A stretch of 64,000 bases of DNA from Sphaerotilus hippei (GTDB lineage: Bacteria; Pseudomonadota; Gammaproteobacteria; Burkholderiales; Burkholderiaceae_C), in the NCBI RefSeq assembly GCF_003201595.1, contig NZ_QJJS01000003.1, positions 105,075 through 169,074 on the forward strand, in the 5' to 3' direction. Position 1 is the stretch's first letter; the number at the start of each line of letters is the position of its first letter. The position numbers and the translations under genes are program-made. This document shows positions 47,940 to 56,941 of the stretch, piece by piece. Below the pieces are notes generated by a model. It searched no databases and was not told where the DNA came from. It was given only the letters and a program-made list of their open reading frames with translations.

Positions 47940-48803
47940 ATGCGCCACCCGATGCCTGCCCGTGCCCTGAAGACCCTGCTGACCTGTGCCCTGCTGGGGT
48001 TCACCGCCTTCAGCCAGGCCCAGCAGGTGCTGCGCCTGACGGCCATCCCGGACGAGTCGCCCACCGAGCTGGCGCGCAAGGCCGCGCCGCTGGTCAAGTA
48101 CCTCGAGAGCCGGCTGGCGATGAAGGTCGAGTACACGCCGGTGACCGACTACGCCGCCTCGGTCGAGGCGCTGGTCAACAAGAAGGTCGACATGGCCTGG
48201 TTCGGCGGCTTCACCTTCGTGCAGGCGCATGTGCGCTCGGGCGGCAAGGTGATCCCGCTGGTGCAGCGCGAGGAGGACGAGAAGTTCAAGTCCGTCTTCA
48301 TCAGCGGTGACCCGACCGTGCAGGCGCTGGCCGACCTGAAGGGCAAGGACGTCAGCTTCGGCTCGCAGAGCTCGACCTCGGGCCACCTGATGCCGCGCCA
48401 CTTCCTGCTGCAGTCTCGCATCGATCCGGACAAGGACTTCCGCCGTGTCGCCTACAGCGGTGCGCACGACGCGACCATCGCGGCCGTGGCTTCGGGCAAG
48501 GTGCAGGCCGGGGCGCTGAACATCTCGGTGTGGACCAAGTTCGTCGCCGACGGCAAGGTCGACACCGGCAAGGTGCGCGTGATCTACACGACGCCGGCCT
48601 ACTACGACTACAACTGGACGGTGCACGCCGACATGCCGGTGGCGCTGCGCGACAAGATCACCCAGGCGATGCTGGCCCTGAGCCGCGACACCGCCGAGGG
48701 CAAGGAGGTGCTCGAGGTGCAGCGTGCGACCCGCTTCGTGCCCACCCGCGCCGAGAACTACAAGGGCATCGAGGCCGCCGCCCGCAGCGCCGGCCTGCTC
48801 TGA
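47940..48803 (+). CDS. Phosphonate-type ABC transporter substrate-binding protein, probable selenium oxyanion binder
   Basis: A 287-residue periplasmic protein with a signal peptide (MRHPMPARALKTLLTCALLG, cleavage after SQA). It belongs to the PhnD-like family: LRLTAIPDESPTEL, WFGGFTFVQAH, GSQSSTSGHLMPRHFL and YSGAHDATIAAVASGKVQAG are the family blocks. A branch of this family is known to occur next to selD and has been named a putative selenate-binding protein; the divergent selD here fits that assignment. Phosphate, phosphite or phosphonate remain alternatives. It is the first gene of the transporter operon. Confidence 0.82.
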   Translation: MRHPMPARALKTLLTCALLGFTAFSQAQQVLRLTAIPDESPTELARKAAPLVKYLESRLAMKVEYTPVTDYAASVEALVNKKVDMAWFGGFTFVQAHVRSGGKVIPLVQREEDEKFKSVFISGDPTVQALADLKGKDVSFGSQSSTSGHLMPRHFLLQSRIDPDKDFRRVAYSGAHDATIAAVASGKVQAGALNISVWTKFVADGKVDTGKVRVIYTTPAYYDYNWTVHADMPVALRDKITQAMLALSRDTAEGKEVLEVQRATRFVPTRAENYKGIEAAARSAGLL

Positions 48804-48822
48804 GCGCAGGCGGGTCCGTCCG

Positions 48823-49659
48823 GTGAAGCTGCAACTGGAGGCCGTCTCGGCCGCCCACCCCGCCGCGCGGCCCGGTGCCGCGCCGGCGCTGCGGGCCATC
48901 GACCTGACGGTGCAGGCGGGTGAGGCGGTGGCGGTCATCGGCCCGTCGGGCGCGGGCAAGACCAGCCTGCTGCAGGTGATGGCCTGCGCGCTGCCGCCCC
49001 GCGAGGGCCGGCTGCGGCTCGACGGGCAGGACCCGTGGGCCTTGCCCCGTGCGGCGCTGCAGCGGCTGCGCGGCCGGCTCTTCCTCGCGCCGCAGGTGCC
49101 GCCGCTGCCCCCGCGCCAGCGGGTGGTGACCGCGGTGCTGGCGGGCCGGCTGCCGGCGATGGGCCTGTGGGCCAGCCTGCGTTCCCTGGTGCACCCGGAC
49201 GACCTGCCGGGGGCGCAGGCGGCACTCGAGTCCTTCGGCCTGGCCGACAAGCTGTTCGACCGGGTCGACCGGCTGTCCGGTGGCGAGCGCCAGCGGGTCG
49301 GCCTGGCGCGCACCCTGGTGGCACCGGCCTCGCTGTGGCTGATCGACGAGCCGCTGTCCGCGCTCGACCCGACGCGGGCGGAGCAGGCCATCGCGGCGCT
49401 GATCGACCGCGCCCGCGAGCGGGGGGCGACGCTGGTGGCCTCGCTGCACCAGGTCGACGTGGCGCTGTCGCGCTTTCCCCGGGTGGTCGGCCTGCGCGAC
49501 GGCGTCTTGGCCTTCGACCTGCCGGCCACGCAGGTCAGCCCCGAGCACCTCGCGCAGCTGTATGCCCGCCACGAGCACGAGCTGCTGCCGGGGCGGCCGG
49601 CCGCGGCCGATGTCCCGCCGCCCCGGTCCCCGGCCCCGGTGGGCATGCTCTGCCGATGA
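48823..49659 (+). CDS. ABC transporter ATP-binding protein (PhnC-like, selenium/phosphonate system)
   Basis: A 278-residue ABC ATPase: Walker A GPSGAGKT at residues 40-47, Q-loop LFLAPQ, signature LSGGERQRVGLARTL, Walker B LWLIDEPLSALD and H-loop SLHQVD. The layout is that of PhnC-type ATPases. The start is a GTG at 48823, 19 bp after the binding-protein stop; no ATG in frame fits. The stop overlaps the next permease start (ATGA). The last ~30 residues are Pro/Ala-rich. Confidence 0.87.
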   Translation: MKLQLEAVSAAHPAARPGAAPALRAIDLTVQAGEAVAVIGPSGAGKTSLLQVMACALPPREGRLRLDGQDPWALPRAALQRLRGRLFLAPQVPPLPPRQRVVTAVLAGRLPAMGLWASLRSLVHPDDLPGAQAALESFGLADKLFDRVDRLSGGERQRVGLARTLVAPASLWLIDEPLSALDPTRAEQAIAALIDRARERGATLVASLHQVDVALSRFPRVVGLRDGVLAFDLPATQVSPEHLAQLYARHEHELLPGRPAAADVPPPRSPAPVGMLCR

Positions 49660-50498
49660 GGCCCGAGCGCATGTGCGCCACGGCAGCGGCCCGGCGCGAC
49701 CCCGCGTGGATCGGCAGGCTGTGCTGGAGCGTGGTCGCGCTGGTGCTGGTCTGGCCGCTGGTGCAGGCCACCGAGTTCCACCCCTGGGTGCTGCTGCAGC
49801 CCGACAACCTGCGGGTCACCGGCCAGTTCCTGGGCGGCTTCTTCCCGCCTTCGGTCGAGCCGGGTTTCCTGGCGCTGGTGGCCCGCGAGACCTGGCGCAC
49901 CGTGGCCATCGCCACCGCGGGCATCAGCCTGGCGCTGCTGCTGGCGATCCCGCTGGCCCTGGTGACCACGCGCATGCTGTCGATCTCGGCGCTGTCGGGG
50001 CGCATGGCCACGCTGCCGGCGCTGCTGCGCCTGGGGGTGCGTGCGCTGCTGATCGTGCTGCGCAGCATCCCGGAGCTGGTCTGGGCGCTGGTCTTCGTGC
50101 GGGTCGTCGGGCTGGGGCCCACCTCGGGCGTGCTGGCCATCGCGCTGACCTATGGCGGCATGCTGGGCAAGGTCTATGGCGAGATCCTCGAGAGTGGCGA
50201 GGCCCATCCGACCGAGGCGCTGCTGCGCAACGGCTGCGGCCGGCTGCAGGCCTTCTTCCACGGGCTGCTGCCGCAGAACGCCGCCGAGCTGACCTCCTAC
50301 ACCGTCTACCGCTGGGAATGCGCGATCCGCTCGTCGGTGGTGCTGGGCTTCGTCGGCGCCGGCGGGCTGGGCCAGCAGATGGACGGCTCGATGAAGATGT
50401 TCAACGGTGGCGAGGTCGCCACGATGCTGCTGGTCTTCGTCGCGCTGGTGGCGCTGGCCGACCGCACCAGCGGCTGGCTGAGGCGCTCGCTCGGATGA
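49656..50498 (+). CDS. ABC transporter permease 1 (PhnE-like)
   Basis: A 280-residue inner-membrane permease with about six hydrophobic segments. The coupling-helix region LLRNGCGRLQAFFHGLLPQ and the downstream FVGAGGLGQQM are typical of PhnE-type subunits. RSIPELVWALVFVRVVGLGP matches the equivalent segment in the next gene, so the two permeases are diverged paralogues that should form a heterodimer. ATGA overlaps at both ends show translational coupling with the ATPase and permease 2. Confidence 0.87.
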   Translation: MRPERMCATAAARRDPAWIGRLCWSVVALVLVWPLVQATEFHPWVLLQPDNLRVTGQFLGGFFPPSVEPGFLALVARETWRTVAIATAGISLALLLAIPLALVTTRMLSISALSGRMATLPALLRLGVRALLIVLRSIPELVWALVFVRVVGLGPTSGVLAIALTYGGMLGKVYGEILESGEAHPTEALLRNGCGRLQAFFHGLLPQNAAELTSYTVYRWECAIRSSVVLGFVGAGGLGQQMDGSMKMFNGGEVATMLLVFVALVALADRTSGWLRRSLG

Positions 50499-51316
50499 GC
50501 CGCCCGCCCGCACCTTCGCCCGCGCTGCCGCCGCGTCCGACCGGTGGGCGCCGCCAGGCGGTGGCCTTCCTGCTGGGGCTGGGGCTGCTGGTGATCGGCA
50601 GCTTCCTGTCGCTGGACCTGCAGTGGGCGCAGTTCCTGTCGCTCGAGGCCGCCCGCAGCATGGGCCGCTTCGTCGGCGAGTTCTTTCCGCCCGACCTCGG
50701 CCCGGCCTTCCTGGTCCGGGTCGGCCGCGGTGCGGTCGAGACGCTGGCGATGTCGGCCTTCGGCACCGTGCTGGCGGCGCTGGCCGGCCTGGTGCTGGCC
50801 ACGTCGGCCAGCCGCCTGCACCCCGGCGACCGCGCCCTGCTGCGCACGCCGGCGCGCTGGCTGCTGAACCTGCTGCGCTCCATCCCCGAGCTGGTCTGGG
50901 CCACGCTGCTGCTGATCTCGGCCGGACTGGGGCCGTTCGCCGGCACGCTGGCCCTGGCGCTGCACACCACCGGCGTGCTGGGGCGGCTCTTCGCCGAGGC
51001 GATCGAGAACGCGCCGCCCGAGCCGGGTGATGCGCTGCGCACCCAGGGCGTGGGCGCGGGCCGGGTGTTCTTCCACGCGACGCTGCCCCAGGTGCTGCCT
51101 CAGCTGATGAGCTACACGCTCTACCGCTGGGAGAACAACATCCGCGCGGCCACCGTGCTGGGCGTGGTCGGGGCCGGCGGGCTGGGGCAGCTGCTGATGT
51201 TCCACATGGGCCTGTTCCACATGGGCAAGACCGCCACGGTGCTCGGCGCGATGCTGCTGCTGGTGCTGCTGGTCGACCTGGCCAGCCATGCGGCACGCCG
51301 GATGCTGACCCGTTGA
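50495..51316 (+). CDS. ABC transporter permease 2 (PhnE-like)
   Basis: A 273-residue inner-membrane permease paired with the preceding one. RSIPELVWATLLLISAGLGP and VVGAGGLGQLL align with permease 1. LRTQGVGAGRVFFHATLPQVLPQL is the EAA-type loop that contacts the ATPase. The N-terminal ~20 residues are Pro-rich and cytosolic. It is the last gene of the four-gene transporter. Confidence 0.87.
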   Translation: MSRPPAPSPALPPRPTGGRRQAVAFLLGLGLLVIGSFLSLDLQWAQFLSLEAARSMGRFVGEFFPPDLGPAFLVRVGRGAVETLAMSAFGTVLAALAGLVLATSASRLHPGDRALLRTPARWLLNLLRSIPELVWATLLLISAGLGPFAGTLALALHTTGVLGRLFAEAIENAPPEPGDALRTQGVGAGRVFFHATLPQVLPQLMSYTLYRWENNIRAATVLGVVGAGGLGQLLMFHMGLFHMGKTATVLGAMLLLVLLVDLASHAARRMLTR

Positions 51317-51388
51317 GGGCCCGGTAACGGCGGTACTTTCGGTTCAAATCCGCGTCACGGCGTGAAATAGCTGGCGCATCATGCGGTC

Positions 51389-52321
51389 ATGGTGGCGCTC
51401 AACAACATGACAGCATCTCTTTCCATCCTGCAAATCGGCTCCTTCGAGCTCACCCAGGCGAACTCCGCGTTCGGCCCCGGCCAGTGGCAGCACTGCGCTG
51501 ACCTGGCCGCCGCCCAGGCGGTGCTCGCCGAGACCACGCCCGATGCCCTGCTGGTGCATTGCGCCGACGCCCAGGCGCTCGAGGAACTGCTGGCCTGGCC
51601 GGCGCTGTCGCAGGCCTCGCTCGACAGCGGGGTGGTGGTGATCGCCCCCGCCCCGACGCCGGGCATGGCCAGCCGCCTGCTGCAGGCGGGCGTGCAGGAC
51701 ATCGTGGCCCGCTCGCAGGCCGACCCCGACCTGCTGATGCGCACGCTGTGGATGGCCGCGCAGCGCAAGCAGGCCGAACAGCACCTGCGCCGCGCCTGGT
51801 CGATCGACCTGGCCACCGGCCTGCCCAACCAGGCCCAGCTGGTGGACCTGCTCGGACAGCTCTGCGCGCTGCGCGAGCGCGAGCCGGCGCACATGGCGCT
51901 GCTGGTGCTGCGCATCGAGGGGCTGTCGAGCGCGCAATCCCACATGGGGGCCGAGATGGCCCGGGCGCTGCGCCGCAAGATCGCCGTGCGCCTGCGCGCC
52001 GGCGTGCGCTCCAGCGATCTGGTCTGCGCGCTGGGCAACGACGCCTACGCCGTGCTGCTGCCCCGCACCGAATCCGACAACGATGCCCGCCGGGTGGCGA
52101 CCAAGCTGAGCCAGCTGGTCACGCAGCCCTACACCGCGGGTGGTCAGGCGGCGGTGGTCTCGGTGGCCACCGGCCTGAGCCACTACCCGACCGACGGCCG
52201 CACGGCCGAGGACCTGCTGCGCCGCGCGCTGTCGTCGGCCGCGCTGCAGCGCGGCGCCGGACGCACCAGCCTGGGCCGCCAGGTCGAGCGCGCCGGCGCG
52301 CCGGCCGCCAACGACGACTGA
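51389..52321 (+). CDS. Degenerate GGDEF-domain protein (probably not a cyclase)
   Basis: A 310-residue protein. Residues 1-125 have a receiver-like pattern but the phospho-acceptor region (DALLVHCADAQ) does not look canonical. After a short helix, SIDLATGLPNQAQLVDLLGQL opens a GGDEF domain. Where the signature should be, the sequence reads LGNDAYAVLLPR, so GGDEF is replaced by GNDAY. The metal/GTP site is therefore probably lost. It might bind c-di-GMP or GTP, or act through protein contacts. The start could also be the ATG at 51407 (MTASLSILQI). No signal peptide is seen. Confidence 0.8.
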   Translation: MVALNNMTASLSILQIGSFELTQANSAFGPGQWQHCADLAAAQAVLAETTPDALLVHCADAQALEELLAWPALSQASLDSGVVVIAPAPTPGMASRLLQAGVQDIVARSQADPDLLMRTLWMAAQRKQAEQHLRRAWSIDLATGLPNQAQLVDLLGQLCALREREPAHMALLVLRIEGLSSAQSHMGAEMARALRRKIAVRLRAGVRSSDLVCALGNDAYAVLLPRTESDNDARRVATKLSQLVTQPYTAGGQAAVVSVATGLSHYPTDGRTAEDLLRRALSSAALQRGAGRTSLGRQVERAGAPAANDD

Positions 52322-52348
52322 TGCCGGGCCCCGGGCCCGGCCACGGGC

Positions 52349-53827
52349 TCAGCGCAGGATGTCGCCCAGGCAGAGGTACTTCATCTCGACGTAGTCCTCG
52401 ATGCCGTGGCGCGAGCCTTCGCGCCCCAGGCCCGACTGCTTGACGCCGCCGAACGGCACCTCGGCCACCGAGATCAGCCCGGTGTTGACCCCGACCATGC
52501 CCGACTCCAGCGCTTCGCCGACCCGGAAGATGCGGCCGATGTCGCGGCTGTAGAAATAGGCCGCCAGGCCGAACTCGGTGGCATTGGCCTGCTCGATGGC
52601 GTCGGCCTCGGTGGTGAAGCGGAACACAGGCGCGACCGGGCCGAAGGTCTCCTCCCGGGCGCACAGCATGTCGGCCGTCACGTCGGCGAGCACCGTCGGC
52701 GTGAAGAAGCGCTCGCCCTGGCGGGCCCCGCCCACCACCACGCGTGCGCCCTTGCCGACGGCGTCCGCCACATGGCTCTCGACCTTGGCCAGCGCCTGGC
52801 CGTCGATCATCGGGCCCTGGTTCACGCCCGCCTCGAAGCCGTTGCCGACCTGGATGCCGGCGACCTTGGCGGCCAGCTTCTCCACGAACCGGTCGTAGAC
52901 GCCGTCCTGCACATAGAGGCGGTTGGCGCAGACGCAGGTCTGGCCGGCGTTGCGGTACTTGCTGATCATCGCGCCCTCGACGGCGCTGTCCAGGTCGGCG
53001 TCGTCGAAGACGATGAAGGGCGCGTTGCCGCCCAGCTCCAGGCTGAGCTTCTTGACCGTGGGCGCGCACTGCTTCATCAGGATGCGGCCGACCTCGGTCG
53101 AACCGGTGAAGCTCAGGTGGCGCACCGTGTCGGAGGCGCACAGCACGTCGCCGATCGCGATCGAGCCGTCGCTGTCGGACGTGATCACGTTGAGCACCCC
53201 GGCGGGCATGCCCGCGCGCAGCGCCAGTTCGGCGCAGGCCAGCGCCGACAGCGGCGTCTGCTCGGCCGGCTTGATGATGACCGGGCAGCCCGCGGCCAGC
53301 GCCGGAGCCACCTTGCGCGTGATCATCGCGATCGGGAAGTTCCAGGGCGTGATCGCCGCGCACACGCCGATGGGCTGCTTGATGACCAGGAAACGCTTGT
53401 TGGCGTCGGTGCTCGGGATGGTCTCGCCGTAGACGCGCTTGCCTTCCTCGGCAAACCACTCGAGGAAGCTCGCGCCGTAGATCACCTCGCCGCGGGCCTC
53501 GGCCAGCGGCTTGCCCTGCTCGGCGGTCATGATGCGGGCCAGGTCGTCGGCGTGCTGGTTGAGCAGCTGGAACCACTTCATCAGGATGGCGCCGCGCTCC
53601 TTGGCGGTCTTGGCGCGCCAGGCCGGCCAGGCGGCGCGGGCCGCGGCGATCGCCGCCCCGGCCTCGGCCGCACCCAGCAGCGCGACGTCGGCCAGATGGC
53701 GGCCGGTGGCCGGGTCGGTGACGTCGAAGCGGGCCGTGCCGGCGATCCAGGCACCGTCGATCAGCGCATCGGTCTTGAGCAGCGACGGATCCTGCAGGGC
53801 GGACAGGGGGGAGGTGGACTCGGACAT
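52349..53827 (-). CDS. gabD: NADP-dependent succinate-semialdehyde dehydrogenase
   Basis: A 492-residue aldehyde dehydrogenase. The cofactor site is WNFPIAMITRKVAPALAAG, followed by FTGSTEVGR, the general-base Glu in LSLELGGNAP and the nucleophile Cys298 in NAGQTCVCANR, where the CVC pair is typical of bacterial GabD. It oxidises succinate semialdehyde to succinate, the last step of GABA use. It is the last gene of the transporter-ureohydrolase-gabD unit, 52 bp after the ureohydrolase gene. Confidence 0.95.
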   Translation of the reverse strand: MSESTSPLSALQDPSLLKTDALIDGAWIAGTARFDVTDPATGRHLADVALLGAAEAGAAIAAARAAWPAWRAKTAKERGAILMKWFQLLNQHADDLARIMTAEQGKPLAEARGEVIYGASFLEWFAEEGKRVYGETIPSTDANKRFLVIKQPIGVCAAITPWNFPIAMITRKVAPALAAGCPVIIKPAEQTPLSALACAELALRAGMPAGVLNVITSDSDGSIAIGDVLCASDTVRHLSFTGSTEVGRILMKQCAPTVKKLSLELGGNAPFIVFDDADLDSAVEGAMISKYRNAGQTCVCANRLYVQDGVYDRFVEKLAAKVAGIQVGNGFEAGVNQGPMIDGQALAKVESHVADAVGKGARVVVGGARQGERFFTPTVLADVTADMLCAREETFGPVAPVFRFTTEADAIEQANATEFGLAAYFYSRDIGRIFRVGEALESGMVGVNTGLISVAEVPFGGVKQSGLGREGSRHGIEDYVEMKYLCLGDILR

Positions 53828-53879
53828 GGGGGACGTTCTCCGTGGGGTCTTGGGGGGTGCGCAGCGGCCGCGCAGGGCC

Positions 53880-54821
53880 TCAGCGCAGCGGGACGCCGGG
53901 CATCACGCACAGCATCTCATAGAGCAGGTTGGCCGCCAGCAGCGCGGTGTTGCCGCTGGTGTCGTAGGGCGGCGAGACCTCGACCAGGTCGGCGCCGACG
54001 AGGTTCAGCCCGCGGCAGCCGCGCACGATCTCCAGCGCCTGGGGCACGGTCAGCCCACCGATCTCCGGCGTGCCGGTGCCCCCGGCGTAGGCCGGATCGA
54101 TGCCGTCGATGTCGAAGCTGAGGTAACACGGGGTCGTCCCGACGAGCGTGCGCACGCGTGCCATCAGCGGGGCCAGCGACTGCCACCAGACCTCGTGCGC
54201 CGGCACGATCGTGAAACCCTGGCGGCGCGGCCAGTCGAAGTCGTCGGCGGCGTAGCCGGTGCCGCGCAGGCCGATCTGCCAGACCTTGTCGCCCTGCAGC
54301 AGGCCTTCTTCCACCGCGCGGCGGAAGGGCGTGCCGTGGGCGATGCGCTCGCCGAACATGTCGTCGTTGACGTCGGCATGGGCGTCGACGTGGATCAGCG
54401 CGACCGGGCCGTGGCGCTCGGCCACCGCCCGCAGGATCGGCAGCGCGATCGTGTGGTCGCCGCCCAGCGTCAGCGGCCGGCAGCCGTGGCCGAGCACCTC
54501 CCGGTAGAAGGCCGTGATGATCGGCAGCGACTTTTCCAGCGAGTAGGTGTTGATCGGCACGTCGCCCAGATCGGCCACCTGCAGCGCGTCGAAGGGCGCC
54601 GCGCCGGTGGCCATGTTGTAGGGCCGGATCAGCGAGGACTCGGCGCGGATCTGGCGCGGGCCGAAGCGGGCGCCCGGGCGGTTGGAGGTGCCGATGTCCA
54701 GCGGCACGCCGATGAAGGCGGCATCGAGGCCGGCCGCGCTGTCGGCCGTCGGCAGGCGCATCATCGTCGCCGGGCCGCCGAAACGCGGCATGGTGTTGCC
54801 GCCCAGGGGCTGGTTCTTCAT
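53880..54821 (-). CDS. speB: Ureohydrolase: agmatinase or guanidinobutyrase
   Basis: A 313-residue arginase-family enzyme with the binuclear Mn site intact: LTLGGDHTIALP, LIHVDAHADVND and LSFDIDGIDPAYAGGTG. It removes urea from a guanidino compound. Databases would likely call it agmatinase (SpeB). The N-terminus (QPLGGNTMPRFGG, TMMRLP) and the company of gabD, gabT and a transporter also suit 4-guanidinobutyrase (GbuA), which makes GABA directly. The context favours the latter, as no putrescine aminotransferase is present. The start ATG overlaps the upstream permease stop by 4 bp. Confidence 0.88.
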   Translation of the reverse strand: MKNQPLGGNTMPRFGGPATMMRLPTADSAAGLDAAFIGVPLDIGTSNRPGARFGPRQIRAESSLIRPYNMATGAAPFDALQVADLGDVPINTYSLEKSLPIITAFYREVLGHGCRPLTLGGDHTIALPILRAVAERHGPVALIHVDAHADVNDDMFGERIAHGTPFRRAVEEGLLQGDKVWQIGLRGTGYAADDFDWPRRQGFTIVPAHEVWWQSLAPLMARVRTLVGTTPCYLSFDIDGIDPAYAGGTGTPEIGGLTVPQALEIVRGCRGLNLVGADLVEVSPPYDTSGNTALLAANLLYEMLCVMPGVPLR

Positions 54822-55651
54822 CGCCGCCGTCCCCGGATCCATTCCAGCGCCAGCATCAGCGTGGTGGTGAACAGCGTCAGCAGCGTGGCCACGGCCGCGA
54901 TGGTCGGGCTGATGTTCTCGCGGATGCCGGTGAACATCTGGCGCGGCAGCGTGACCTGCTCGGGGCCGGCCACGAACAGCGTGACCACGACCTCGTCGAA
55001 CGAGGTGGCGAAGGCGAACAGCGCGCCCGAGATCACGCCCGGGGCGATCACCGGCAGCGTGACGCGGAAGAAGGTCTGCACCGGACCGGCGCCCAGGCTG
55101 AGCGAGGCGCGCACCAGGTTGTGGTTGAAGCCCTGCAGCGTGGCCAGCACGGTGGTCAGCACGAAGGGCGCCCCCAGCGCGGCGTGCACGATGATCAGCC
55201 CGAGGTAGCTGTCGGCCAGCCCGATGCGGGCGAAGAACAGGTAGCAGGCCACGCCGACCACCACGATGGGCACGACCATCGGCGCGATCAGCAGGCTCAT
55301 CAGCAGGCCCTTGCCGGGAAAGCTCACCCGCGCCAGCCCGACCGCGGCCAGCGTGCCGAGCACCGTGGCCAGCAGCGTCGCCGCCGGCGCGACGATGAAG
55401 CTGTTCTTCGCGGCCCGGCCCCATTCGGGCGAGGAGAACAGGTTGTCATACCACTGCAGCGACCAGCCCGGCATCGGGTAGGCCAGGAAGGAGCTCGAGG
55501 AGAGCGACAGCGGCACGATCACCAGGATCGGCAGCAGCAGGAAGCCCAGCAGGCCCACGCACAGGCCGCGCATGGCCCACCAGCCGAGCTTGTCGGCCAG
55601 CGTCGCGTAGGCGGGGAACTGGGGTTTCAGGGCGGACGGCAGCAGATTCAT
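54818..55651 (-). CDS. ABC transporter permease (PotI/PotC-like)
   Basis: A 277-residue inner-membrane protein with six predicted helices. Helix 1 has the usual ILVIVPLSLSSS, and the EAA-loop region LSLGAGPVQTFFRVTLPVIAPG fits polyamine/opine/spermidine-type permeases of the PotC/PotI class. Together with the next permease and the ATPase it should form a polyamine- or guanidino-compound importer. It overlaps the ureohydrolase start by 4 bp and follows the PotH-like gene by 10 bp. Confidence 0.88.
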   Translation of the reverse strand: MNLLPSALKPQFPAYATLADKLGWWAMRGLCVGLLGFLLLPILVIVPLSLSSSSFLAYPMPGWSLQWYDNLFSSPEWGRAAKNSFIVAPAATLLATVLGTLAAVGLARVSFPGKGLLMSLLIAPMVVPIVVVGVACYLFFARIGLADSYLGLIIVHAALGAPFVLTTVLATLQGFNHNLVRASLSLGAGPVQTFFRVTLPVIAPGVISGALFAFATSFDEVVVTLFVAGPEQVTLPRQMFTGIRENISPTIAAVATLLTLFTTTLMLALEWIRGRRR

Positions 55652-55661
55652 CGTGGACCCC

Positions 55662-56903
55662 TCAGCCCAGGCTCAGTTCGGATTTGACGACGCGGCGGTA
55701 GACCGCGTAGAGCACCAGCGTGGCCGCCAGCAGCACCGCGCCCAGCGCGCAGGCCATGCCCCAGTTCACCTCGACGTTGGTGTACTGGGCGATGTAGTAG
55801 GACAGCATCTGGTCGTCCGCCCCGCCCAGCAGCGCCGGCGTCACGTAGTAGCCGATGCTCAGGATGAAGACCAGCAGCGAGCCCGCGCCGATGCCCGGCC
55901 AGGTCTGCGGCACGTAGACGCGGAAGAAGGCGGCCAGCGGTGCGCTGCCCAGGCTGACGGCCGCGCGCAGATAGGTCGGCGGCACCGACTTCATCACGCT
56001 GTAGAGCGGCAGGATCATGAAGGGCAGCAGGATGTGCACCATCGCGATGATCACGCCGGTGCGGTTGAACAGCAGCGCCAGCGGCTCCTCGATCAGGCCC
56101 ATGCCCACCAGGGCCGAGTTGACCAGGCCTTCGCGCTGCAGCAGCACGATCCAGGCGGCCACGCGCACCAGGATGGAGGTCCAGAACGGCACCAGCACCA
56201 GGATCATCAGCACGTTGGCCTGACGGGCCTGCAGCGTGGAGAGCCAGTAGGCCAGCGGGTAGGCCAGCAGCAGGCAGATCAGCGTGACGACGGCGCTGAT
56301 GTTGAAGGTGCGCAGCAGGATCTTGCCGAAGACGGCCCGCTCGGGCTCGACGGCGTGGATCTCGCCGGCCTCGTCGCGGTGCAGGTCGACGGCGGTCAGC
56401 AGGTAGTCGGGCGTCCAGCGGCTCGAGTTCTTGGCGATCGCGTGCCAGTACTTCAGGTCGGCCCAGCGGGCGTCGACCGCCAGCAGGCGTTGCTTGACCT
56501 GCTCCGGGCTCAGGCCGGCCTCGAAGGACGGCAGCGCGCGGTAGGTGGACATCACCAGCGAGCGTGCGCCGGCGACCTCGGTGTTGAGCCGGCGCGCCAG
56601 CGCGCCGGCCTGGGCGGTCTCGGGCAGGGCCGACAGGTCCTGCGCCAGCGCCGCGTAGGCGGTGGCCGGCGGCTCGACCGCCCGGTCCCAGCCCGCCAGG
56701 GCCGGGCCGGTGCGCACGAGCACGTCGGCCACTTCGGGGTTCTCCACCGCACGCTGCAGCAGCGCGCCGATGGGGACGATGAATGTCACCAGCAGGAAAA
56801 TCAGCAGCGGCAGGGTGAGGGCCACCGCCGTCAGCTTGCGGCGTCGCTCGGCCCTGTGCAGCGAGCGGGTCAGTTCGGCCGAGCCGAGGGTGGCGGTGGT
56901 CAT
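55662..56903 (-). CDS. ABC transporter permease (PotH/PotB-like) with a large periplasmic insert
   Basis: A 413-residue permease, longer than the usual ~280-300. After the first helix (about residues 27-47) there is a hydrophilic stretch of some 150 residues before the second helix, presumably periplasmic. The rest has the usual core, including AVSLGSAPLAAFFRVYVPQTWPGIG as the EAA loop. It is the partner of the PotI-like subunit. Long-loop permeases occur in some opine/polyamine-type importers of proteobacteria; the insert may contact the binding protein. Confidence 0.88.
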   Translation of the reverse strand: MTTATLGSAELTRSLHRAERRRKLTAVALTLPLLIFLLVTFIVPIGALLQRAVENPEVADVLVRTGPALAGWDRAVEPPATAYAALAQDLSALPETAQAGALARRLNTEVAGARSLVMSTYRALPSFEAGLSPEQVKQRLLAVDARWADLKYWHAIAKNSSRWTPDYLLTAVDLHRDEAGEIHAVEPERAVFGKILLRTFNISAVVTLICLLLAYPLAYWLSTLQARQANVLMILVLVPFWTSILVRVAAWIVLLQREGLVNSALVGMGLIEEPLALLFNRTGVIIAMVHILLPFMILPLYSVMKSVPPTYLRAAVSLGSAPLAAFFRVYVPQTWPGIGAGSLLVFILSIGYYVTPALLGGADDQMLSYYIAQYTNVEVNWGMACALGAVLLAATLVLYAVYRRVVKSELSLG

Positions 56904-56941
56904 GGTCGGTCAGATCTCCAGGCGGGTGACGGTCGGGCGCC

